From positions 1 to 20,775 of the forward strand of contig CBCXVS010000121.1 of the NCBI GenBank assembly GCA_965178525.1: a stretch of 20,775 bases of DNA, given 5' to 3'. Positions 14,734 through 20,775 of this stretch are shown one piece after another. The first letter of the stretch is position 1. Each line of letters begins with the position of its first letter. The stretch is from CBCXVS01 sp965178525. GTDB lineage: Bacteria; Tectomicrobia; Entotheonellia; Entotheonellales; Entotheonellaceae. Made by a program: the position numbers and the translations under genes. The notes below the pieces were generated by a model. That model saw nothing but the letters and a program-made list of their open reading frames with translations, was not told the origin of the DNA and did no database searches.

Positions 14734-15016
14734 GAGGTCGTTCCGCGCGGAGTCATAGCCTGTATAAAGGCGGCCATCTCCGCCTCCGAAAAGTCCGCTA
14801 AGCCATTAATCAGGTTCGGTTCTTCCAAATCGATCAGGTCTTCTTTGCAGCACGCTATGACCTGATATCGGGGGCTGAATGGCAAAAGATGTGCCAAATC
14901 TGCTCATCGCAGGAAAGACTCAAGTCGGAATGATGAGAGGCTAGAAAGAAGTGCTTGGCCGAAAGACGCACCATCGGCCGATGGTAGGGGGTGTCAAGAA
15001 GACGGCAGGCGACGGC
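14730..15016 (-). pseudogene. Broken gene upstream of and coupled to the nSTAND stub
   Basis: Two overlapping minus-strand frames seem to form the C-terminal part of one protein. The first (15016 leftward) reads RLLDTPYHRPMVRLSAKHFF then LASHHSDLSLSCDEQIWHIF. The second (to 14730) reads LLPFSPRYQVIACCKEDLID then FSEAEMAAFIQAM. The switch falls near a TTTT run at about 14886, suggesting a one-base frameshift. Neither frame has an upstream start; a TGA closes the first at 15017-15019. The family is not recognised. Its position and 4-base overlap suggest an effector or adaptor that worked with the nSTAND NTPase, but that is inference. Confidence 0.45.
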
Positions 15017-15055
15017 TCAAACCACATCGTGTTCAAGCCCTCGGTGTGTTGAGCA

Positions 15056-15733
15056 TCAATTCTGGCGCCTCGTCATCGGGTTATCTTTCTTGACGGCAGG
15101 GACGGAGCGGCGGAGCACGGCTTGTACCGCGGGCCAGGCCATGGCCGGCAGGCCCATACCAAAGGCGAGGAAGAGCGTGATACGGCCCGATTGCAAGGCA
15201 AAAGCCCCGGCATAGGCATAGATACACGCCATGGGTAGGGTTCCCGCGAGCGAGGCGGCGAGAAACGTCTGCCGTGTCATGGTCGAGAGGCCAGCCAGCA
15301 CACTCACCGTCTCCATCATAACGGGGAGCGGACGCGAGAGCATGACCGCGACGGCACCATAGTGGCGAAAGAAGCGCTGCATGTTGCGCCGTTCTACGTC
15401 GCCTAACAGGCGTCGCACCGGCCTGGCGCCATAGCGGCGCGCCAGCTCAAATCCCGCCATATTCCCTGCCAAAGAGCCGAGCAGGGTGAGACGGCTGCCC
15501 CAGAATATGCCGAATACGGCGCCACTCAACATCATCACCAGACTGGAGGGGATGGGCAAGACGAGATCCACGCTCAATAAAAGGAATATGGTGAAGGCGG
15601 CCATGGGTCCAGGCGTGGTGATGAAGTGACGGGCCGCCTGGGCGAGCGGGAGGGGCAGCATGTAATCGAGGAGTAGCGCAACAGCCAGTACGACCCCACC
15701 CATCATAAGTCCAAGGCCGGTCCAATGGCGCAT
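15056..15733 (-). CDS. VTT/DedA-like (SNARE-associated, TVP38 family) membrane protein
   Basis: 225 residues, mostly hydrophobic, with about five to six membrane segments: GLGLMMGGVVLAVALLLDYM near the start, AAFTIFLLLSVDLVLPIPSS, the glycine-rich SGAVFGIFWGSRLTLLGSLA, and two C-terminal helices. The GNMAGFELARRYG segment and SRPLPVMMETVSVLAG (the family PxxR/E...G re-entrant region) mark the VTT domain. Relatives (DedA, TMEM41B, TVP38) are lipid scramblases/flippases or membrane-homeostasis factors; substrate unknown here. ATG 15733 has GGAG 7 bases upstream. The in-frame start at 15820 would add a cysteine-rich 29-residue extension translated from a region with AATGCGG repeats and is unlikely. 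It ends 37 bases before the broken nSTAND-associated genes, on the same strand. Confidence 0.85.
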   Translation of the reverse strand: MRHWTGLGLMMGGVVLAVALLLDYMLPLPLAQAARHFITTPGPMAAFTIFLLLSVDLVLPIPSSLVMMLSGAVFGIFWGSRLTLLGSLAGNMAGFELARRYGARPVRRLLGDVERRNMQRFFRHYGAVAVMLSRPLPVMMETVSVLAGLSTMTRQTFLAASLAGTLPMACIYAYAGAFALQSGRITLFLAFGMGLPAMAWPAVQAVLRRSVPAVKKDNPMTRRQN

Positions 15734-15955
15734 GGCTCTTCTCCAAATGCGAAATGCGGCCCCCTGCGGGGAGCAACGAAGATACAGAATGCGGATTGTA
15801 AGGCATAGGATGAGAGACATCCAACCGCTATGCGCTGCACGCCTCGCATGATAGCTGATGGGGTGTGTTATACTCGCATCTCAAAGACCATATTATCGTG
15901 GCACGATTGTCGTAGGGTTTTCAGATTGTAGAACACCTAGCAATGAGAGGTCGTG

Positions 15956-16714
15956 ATGGTTGAGGTTCTTGAGGCAACAGCGAACCCGTTCCGGGGTATC
16001 GTGCCGGTGCCGGAGGCGCTCCCGGCGGATCCGGAGGTGTTTCGTCAGCAGCTGCGTCATTCCTTGCACGTGTGGGATCAAGACGGCTATCTCGTGGTGT
16101 GGTTGGAGGTGCCGATTACGCACGCCGCGCTCATTCCGGTTGCCGTGGCGGCCGGGTTTTCCTTCCACCACTCGGGTGAGCAGTATCTCATGCTGACTCA
16201 TCGTTTGCAGGACCATGCGTTTATCCCACCGTATGCGACTCATTACATCGGGGCGGGTGGGGTGGTCTTGGATCATGAGGGCCAGCTGCTCGTGGTGTCG
16301 GAAAAATATCGGTCGCGGCGGGGCCCTTCGTACAAATTACCCGGTGGGGCCTTGCATCAAGGGGAGCATCTGGTCGACGGGGTGATCCGGGAAGTCTTGG
16401 AGGAAACCGGGGTGCGGACGCAGTTTGAGGCCCTGGCCTGTTTTCGCCACTGGCATCAGTACCGCTATGGCAAGTCGGACATTTATTTTGTCTGCCGCCT
16501 GCGGCCGTTGAGCCAAGCCATTTCGATGCAGGCTGATGAGATCGCAGAATGTCTCTGGATGCCGGTCGAGGCGTTTCTCAGCGCTGGGGACGTGCACAAC
16601 TTTGACAAGGAAATCGTTCGGGCTGCCTTACGAAGTTCGGGTCTGGCGCCATCACCCATCGACGGGAAACCCGACGATGGCTCACGCGAATTTTTTATGC
16701 CCAAACCCTTATAA
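15956..16714 (+). CDS. Nudix hydrolase with NUDT6-like pre-Nudix domain
   Basis: 252 residues. Residues 1 to about 95 resemble the pre-Nudix domain of the NUDT6/plant NUDX group: FRQQLRHSLHVWDQDGYLVVWLE-type text, then THAALIPVAVAAGFSFHHSG and IPPYATHYIGAGGVV. The Nudix box is complete: G-x5-E-x7-REV-x-EE-x-G-V at about residues 131-153 (GALHQGE ... REVLEETGV). It should hydrolyse a nucleoside diphosphate linked to another group (NADH-, CoA- or ADP-ribose-like) using divalent metal; the substrate is not predictable. ATG 15956 has GAGAGG 5 bases upstream, with a GTG at 15953 as alternative. The stop is followed after one base by the 7-bp repeat and the GNAT gene, implying co-transcription. Confidence 0.9.
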   Translation: MVEVLEATANPFRGIVPVPEALPADPEVFRQQLRHSLHVWDQDGYLVVWLEVPITHAALIPVAVAAGFSFHHSGEQYLMLTHRLQDHAFIPPYATHYIGAGGVVLDHEGQLLVVSEKYRSRRGPSYKLPGGALHQGEHLVDGVIREVLEETGVRTQFEALACFRHWHQYRYGKSDIYFVCRLRPLSQAISMQADEIAECLWMPVEAFLSAGDVHNFDKEIVRAALRSSGLAPSPIDGKPDDGSREFFMPKPL

Positions 16715-16715
16715 G

Positions 16716-16743
16716 AATGCGGAATGCGGAATGCGGAATGCGG
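16716..16743. repeat. Four tandem AATGCGG units at the GNAT start
   Basis: Four perfect 7-bp units start one base after the Nudix stop codon. Each contains an ATG, at 16717, 16724, 16731 and 16738. The first and fourth are in frame with the GNAT gene. The third meets TAA after five codons. Related units lie at 9496-9517 and near 15745-15759 and 15787-15796. Confidence 0.92.
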
Positions 16744-17691
16744 AATAAACACAGATATCACGTCGTCGATTTGGCTGACGTGGAACCTGGCGAGCTTGAG
16801 GGGCTCTGGGAGCATGAGGTGCGCTTGTGGCGCGAGCATCTTTTCTGGGACGTCTCGGATGGCTATGCCCTGCTCCGGCGCGTGATGCAGCGCGGGGGTG
16901 TCCGTGGCAAGGCGATACGGATGGGGCCACAGACGGTCGGCTATGCGTATTATGTCGTCCTCGGACGCCTCGGCGTGCTCGCTGGCCTCAGCCTGGCGCC
17001 GGAATGGAGCCGCCCGGATGTGGGCGAGCCGCTCCTGCAGGCGACCCTTGGCGACATGTGGCGGCAGGGGGCGTTTCGTATCCAGAGTCAGTTCGTCGCC
17101 TTCAACCATGGCTGGCTTTCTGCCGCGTTCGAACGCGAGGGGTTTCGGACGTATTGGCGTGAGTTTCTCCGCCTTCCCCTGCACGGCTCAGCAGCACCTG
17201 CGCCGCCGGCGCATCGGCTATCTTTACAGCCGTGGCAGGGAGCCGATGTGCGCGAGGCGGCGGCCATCATGCACGCGGCGTATGAGGGGGAAATCGATGC
17301 GGAGATGGACACGATGTATCGCAGTGTGGATGGCTGCCGGATCATACTTGACAATATCCTCAGCCAGCACGGCAGCGGCAAGCTCGTCGGCGCCGCGTCG
17401 GTGATCGCTCGCCATCGGCAACAGGATATTGGCTTTAGTCTGCTGACCGAGATTGCGCCCCGGCAGGCTCATCTGGCCCAGATTGTGGTGCTTCCCGCCT
17501 ACCAGCGCCGAGGCGTGGGACGGTGGCTGTTGCGCCAGAGTATGGCACGGCTCGCGGCCCGTGAATTTGACACGCTGTCTCTGTTCGTCAGCCGCGCCAA
17601 CGTCCGCGCGCTCGGAATGTATCAGGCGATGGGATTTGCCGCGATTCGGCCCTTTCCGGTCTTTGCCTGGGAGCGCGAATCGACGCACTGA
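16738..17691 (+). CDS. Double-GNAT-domain N-acetyltransferase-like protein
   Basis: 317 residues from ATG 16738 (324 from 16717). The C-terminal half is a canonical GNAT acetyltransferase: IVVLPAYQRRGVGRWLL (the acetyl-CoA-binding V-x-P-x-x-Q-R-x-G-x-G loop), then LSLFVSRANVRALGMYQAMGF. The N-terminal half (GYAYYVVLGRLGVLAGLSLA, then FNHGWLSAAFEREGF) looks like a degenerate second GNAT fold, as in tandem-GNAT enzymes. The acetyl acceptor is unknown. No Shine-Dalgarno stands before any start: the ATG sits inside a 7-bp repeat 23 bases after the Nudix stop, so translation may rely on re-initiation from that gene. ATG 16738 is always in frame whatever the repeat number, so I prefer it. Confidence 0.85.
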   Translation: MRNKHRYHVVDLADVEPGELEGLWEHEVRLWREHLFWDVSDGYALLRRVMQRGGVRGKAIRMGPQTVGYAYYVVLGRLGVLAGLSLAPEWSRPDVGEPLLQATLGDMWRQGAFRIQSQFVAFNHGWLSAAFEREGFRTYWREFLRLPLHGSAAPAPPAHRLSLQPWQGADVREAAAIMHAAYEGEIDAEMDTMYRSVDGCRIILDNILSQHGSGKLVGAASVIARHRQQDIGFSLLTEIAPRQAHLAQIVVLPAYQRRGVGRWLLRQSMARLAAREFDTLSLFVSRANVRALGMYQAMGFAAIRPFPVFAWERESTH

Positions 17692-18251
17692 AAAAAGATG
17701 TCACATACCCCTTGCATCACGTGACCAGAAGGCGCACAATAGAATGCATGTTGTACTTTGTTTCTTGCGCTGACCCAATACGCTGTCCGTATCCCTCGTG
17801 AGCATGCCACATTGCGGCGTGGAATAGATGTCTGCCAGTAGTGGCGCTCTATTTTTATCTTGGTAGGGTATCACGCGGCTATTGACAGTAGGGAGGGGAC
17901 TATATTATCTTACCCACGATAGGGCTTGATGCGGCAATGTGACATGCAGGTATCGGATGGTGGCGTAACGGGAAACCCGGTTGCGAGCCCATCTGTGAGG
18001 ATAATGAAGTGCCGATCCGCGCTATGGCCAACCCAGTATGGATAGACGTCGGAAACCTGCTCGGCTCTACTCTGTCCACTTCACATTGCGGCCTCTCTTC
18101 CCTCGTCCCCGCTCACCGTTGTAAGCTGACATTTCCGTATGTAGATCGACTTGCACCTTTGGGTGAACGTCTCGGGTAAGTTCAGGATGCCGTCGGGAGA
18201 TATCCGGGGGCAGGTGGCTAGGACACAAACCTTTGAATGAAGGGGGAATAT
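17692..18251. other. 560-bp gene-free leader before the DUF1800-DUF1501 operon
   Basis: I see no gene here. TTGACA at 17882-17887 with TATTAT at 17903-17908 (15-bp spacer, short) is a weak promoter candidate. From about 17930 to 18075 the sequence has several possible stem segments (for example ACGGGAAACCCGG near 17967-17979) and repeated GGAAACC-like strings, so a long structured 5' leader is possible. No riboswitch class was recognised. AAGGGGGA at 18240-18247 is the ribosome site of the next gene. Confidence 0.35.
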
Positions 18252-19673
18252 ATGGCTGACGAAGAAAATGTTGCGCTGATGGCTCACCTCATGCGCCGAG
18301 CCGGTTTCGGCGCGGGCCGTGCGGAAGTGGAGACCTTGGCCGCACGGGGATATGATACGGTCGTCGAGGAATTGTTGACGCCGGAATCGCAGCCGGGTCT
18401 CGACGAGGATCTCATGGTGCGGTATTTCCCGAGCTTTCACCAGGCTGCGGCGATCGAGGTGAACATCCAACAATGGGTGTACCGGATGGTCAACACGCCG
18501 CGCCAGTTGCAGGAGAAGATGGCTCTTTTCTGGCACATGATCTTCTGCGCCGGGCACAGCAAGATCGATAGCGGCTGGGAAATGGGCCGCATGATCGCCA
18601 TGTTCCGTGAGCATGGGATGGGCAATTTCCGCGATCTGCTCATGCTGCTGTCCACCAGTCCATCGATGGTTTACTACCTCGATAACAGCGAGAGCCACAA
18701 AGTGGCCATCAATGAGAACTACGGCCGCGAGTTGCTCGAGCTTTTCTCTCTGGGCGTGGGCAAAGACGGCGCCTTCAATTACAGCGAAGACGACGTCAAA
18801 GCATGTGCCCGGGCGTTTACCGGCTGGAACATCGCGCCGGCCTATCCGCCGTTCCCATACGGCCGCAGCCCGTGGGAGTTCCGCTATGACCCGGCGGACC
18901 ATGACGACAGCGAGAAAACCTTCCTGGGGCAGACCGGCAACTGGAATGGTGACGATGTCATCGACATGATTGTGCAGCAATCTGCGACCGCCCGGTTCAT
19001 CTCCCGGCATCTGTACAACTTCTTCGTGGCCGACGAAGTGCCGGTGCCGTCCTGGCGTCAGACGCCGCCCAAGGACCCGGAGCTGATTGGCCGCATGGAG
19101 CAGGCCTATTTCGACTCGGGTTATAATATCACGGCGATGTTGCGGGCGCTGTTTACGTCCGACAACTTCAAGACTTCCCGATTTACCAAGGTGAAGAATC
19201 CGACGGAAGTAGTGGTCGGCACCCTGCGTACAGTGGGCGAATACCGCGATATCAAGCCGGGCCTCTTCGAAGTCTCCCAGTTCCCGAAGTACATGGGGAT
19301 GGATTTGATGAATCCCCCGACGGTGGAAGGCTGGCACACCGGACACGAGTGGATCGACAGCGGCACCTTGGTGGAACGCATTAACTTTGCGGCGGACTAC
19401 CTGGGACAGACGACTCTGCCGGGTGTACAGGATATGGTCGACCGTATTATGGCCCAAGGTGCGACCCTGTCAGCAGAGCAGCTCGTCGACGGGTGTATCG
19501 ATCAGGTCGGGTGTCTCAACCTCACCGATGAGACTCGGCAGGAGCTGGTTGTGCATGCGCAGCGGGGCGGTGAGGCACGCCATGGCAACGACAGTGAAAA
19601 GGCTGAGTTTTCCCGCCGGGCGGCTGAAATGTTCCAAATGATTGCATCGACGGCTGAGTACCAGTTCGGCTAG
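18252..19673 (+). CDS. DUF1800 domain protein
   Basis: 473 residues covering the whole DUF1800 (PF08811-type) family. The start is MAHLMRRAGFGAGRAEV, followed by LQEKMALFWHMIFCAGHSKI, NYGRELLELFSLGVG near residues 155-170, YSEDDVKACARAFTGWN, FLGQTGNWNGDDVIDMI, and the C-terminal PKYMGMDLMNPPTVEGWHTG. Function is unknown; genes of this family almost always pair with DUF1501. ATG 18252 has AAGGGGGA upstream at good spacing. ATG 18237 is in frame but precedes that site. No signal peptide or Tat motif precedes the domain, whereas many relatives are exported. The stop is 31 bases before the DUF1501 gene, so the two form an operon. Confidence 0.92.
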   Translation: MADEENVALMAHLMRRAGFGAGRAEVETLAARGYDTVVEELLTPESQPGLDEDLMVRYFPSFHQAAAIEVNIQQWVYRMVNTPRQLQEKMALFWHMIFCAGHSKIDSGWEMGRMIAMFREHGMGNFRDLLMLLSTSPSMVYYLDNSESHKVAINENYGRELLELFSLGVGKDGAFNYSEDDVKACARAFTGWNIAPAYPPFPYGRSPWEFRYDPADHDDSEKTFLGQTGNWNGDDVIDMIVQQSATARFISRHLYNFFVADEVPVPSWRQTPPKDPELIGRMEQAYFDSGYNITAMLRALFTSDNFKTSRFTKVKNPTEVVVGTLRTVGEYRDIKPGLFEVSQFPKYMGMDLMNPPTVEGWHTGHEWIDSGTLVERINFAADYLGQTTLPGVQDMVDRIMAQGATLSAEQLVDGCIDQVGCLNLTDETRQELVVHAQRGGEARHGNDSEKAEFSRRAAEMFQMIASTAEYQFG

Positions 19674-19704
19674 AATCCGCGCACGTCATACGGAGGAATG
19701 CGTA

Positions 19705-20775
19705 ATGGCAAAAGATAACGTGTTTGCAGTACTTTCCCTCTCCGGCGGCAATGATGGTCTGAATACCGTCATTCCGTATACCAACGGTTTGTACCGGGAT
19801 TACCGGCCCAATCTGGGCGTCCCGGAAGACCAGTTGATTCCGATTACGGATGATCTGGCCTTCAATCCGCACATGGCGCCTTTGAAAAAGTATTGGGACG
19901 AAGGCAAACTGGCGATCTTCTTGGGGATCGGCTATCCGACGCCTAGCTACTCTCACTTCCGCTCCATGGACATTTGGCACACCTGTGAGCCGAACGACGT
20001 GAGCAACGAGGGCTGGCTCGGCCGGGTGTTGAAAGAACTCGATCCGAATGCCGAAAACGTGCTGACCGGCGTGAACTTTGGACGCGGGCTGCCGCGGGCT
20101 TTGGCCAAAGAGGGCGTTCCCGTAGCGTCGGTGGGTGACCTGGAGACCTACGGGCTGTTGACCGGTATCGAGGGCCAGGATCAGCGCACCCAGGCGCTGG
20201 ATGTGTTTGCCAACATGTACGGCTCGACGATCGGCACCGGCTATGTGATGGATTACATCCGCCGCACCGGCACCGATGCCTTGAAGGGCGCCGATATCCT
20301 GGCCGCCGCGCCAGAGAAGTACACCTCGACGGTGGAATACTCCGATACCTCGGTCGGCGGGTATATGAAAAATATCGCGCAGACCCACCTGGCGGAGTTC
20401 GGGACGCGCGTGCTCTACACCACGTCGCCGTACAATGGGTTTGACACCCACGCCGCGCAAGCGCTGAATCATCAGAAGCTCTGGACTGATGTGTCCCACA
20501 ACGTTGACGCTTTCATGACCGACCTGCGCGAGCATGATGCGAGTGATAATGTGGTCCTGTTCATGTTCACCGAGTTTGGCCGCCGCATCGCCGATAACGG
20601 CTCCGGTACCGACCACGGTGCGGCCGGGATCGCCTTTGCGGTTGGTGAATCGGTGAAGGGCGGCATTTATGGCGAGTACCCCTCGCTTGAGCCCAGCCAG
20701 CAGGAAGTGGGCGGAAACCTGAAGCATAACATGGACTTCCGCCAGGTCTACACCACGATCGTTGATGATTGGCTC
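19705..20775 (+). CDS. DUF1501 domain protein, cut by the window end
   Basis: 357 codons are present and the frame is open to the last base. It starts MAKDNVFAVLSLSGGNDGLN, the usual DUF1501 core (SGGNDGLNTVIPY). Later come GYPTPSYSHFRSMDIWHT near residues 86-103, FDTHAAQ near 248-254, and FTEFGRRIADNGSGTDHGAA near 288-307, a possible metal-binding, alkaline-phosphatase/sulfatase-like site. Family members are usually exported by Tat, but here the domain begins at the first residues with no RR signal. GGAGG lies 8 bases before ATG 19705; an ATG at 19698 is out of frame and stops after six codons. It is the partner of the upstream DUF1800 gene. The missing part should be short, since the family is about 400-450 residues. 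Confidence 0.9.
   Translation, partial: MAKDNVFAVLSLSGGNDGLNTVIPYTNGLYRDYRPNLGVPEDQLIPITDDLAFNPHMAPLKKYWDEGKLAIFLGIGYPTPSYSHFRSMDIWHTCEPNDVSNEGWLGRVLKELDPNAENVLTGVNFGRGLPRALAKEGVPVASVGDLETYGLLTGIEGQDQRTQALDVFANMYGSTIGTGYVMDYIRRTGTDALKGADILAAAPEKYTSTVEYSDTSVGGYMKNIAQTHLAEFGTRVLYTTSPYNGFDTHAAQALNHQKLWTDVSHNVDAFMTDLREHDASDNVVLFMFTEFGRRIADNGSGTDHGAAGIAFAVGESVKGGIYGEYPSLEPSQQEVGGNLKHNMDFRQVYTTIVDDWL

Noticed and set aside
16716..16743. Short CRISPR-like repeat
   Set aside because: 7-bp units are directly tandem with no spacers; it is a microsatellite.
18081..19457. Leftward open frame of 458 codons
   Set aside because: Complement of the DUF1800 gene; the His/Val/Arg-rich translation is a codon-bias shadow.
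19522..20727. Leftward open frame of 401 codons
   Set aside because: Shadow of the DUF1501 gene, which is certain from its motifs.

Overview
The window looks like a moderately GC-rich bacterial chromosome segment, not a phage or plasmid. A secondary-metabolite-rich, soil- or sponge-associated lineage such as Candidatus Entotheonella/Tectomicrobia would fit. That is an inference from gene content (DUF1800/DUF1501 pair, catabolic amidohydrolases, a cyanobacterial-style Uma2 protein, 7-bp microsatellites, decayed insertion sequences); no rRNA or marker gene is present to prove it.

Left part (1-4.8 kb). A short nuclease-like stub is followed by a leftward heavy-metal-type P-type ATPase. The ATPase has no cysteine-proline metal motif and carries a perfect 22+22 bp palindrome in its coding region. 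Divergent from it is a secreted HExxH protein of unknown family. A small leftward carboxymuconolactone-decarboxylase-family gene follows.

Middle part (4.8-12.2 kb). This is a catabolic block. It holds a leftward single-chain fusion of electron-transfer flavoprotein beta and alpha subunits, a divergently transcribed amidohydrolase-2 family enzyme, and a leftward N-acyl-D-amino-acid-deacylase-type amidohydrolase. An IS200/IS605-type element lies between the two hydrolases. It has tnpB only, and that gene is intact except for one in-frame TAG. Its end abuts the stop codon of the first hydrolase. A Uma2-family PD-(D/E)xK protein closes the block.

Degraded island (12.4-15.0 kb). A truncated peptidase-S74 (tail-fibre chaperone) C-terminus abuts a 1.4-kb insertion sequence. 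That element has 29-bp terminal inverted repeats and a dead transposase with one frameshift and three in-frame stops. Beyond it is the N-terminal stub of an nSTAND NTPase, whose start overlaps the end of a second broken gene. The arrangement reads as a defence or phage-related locus collapsed by IS activity.

Right part (15.0-20.8 kb). A VTT/DedA-like membrane protein (leftward) is followed by a rightward pair: a Nudix hydrolase with a NUDT6-like pre-Nudix domain, then a double-GNAT protein. The GNAT start codon lies in a four-copy 7-bp repeat directly after the Nudix stop. After a 560-bp gene-free leader comes a DUF1800-DUF1501 operon. The DUF1501 gene runs off the window. Neither protein shows an export signal.

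No tRNA, rRNA, CRISPR array or replication origin was seen. The strongest unexplained signals are the intragenic palindrome, the CPx-less ATPase, the fused ETF, the nearly intact TnpB next to a hydrolase stop codon, and the collapsed S74/IS/nSTAND junction.
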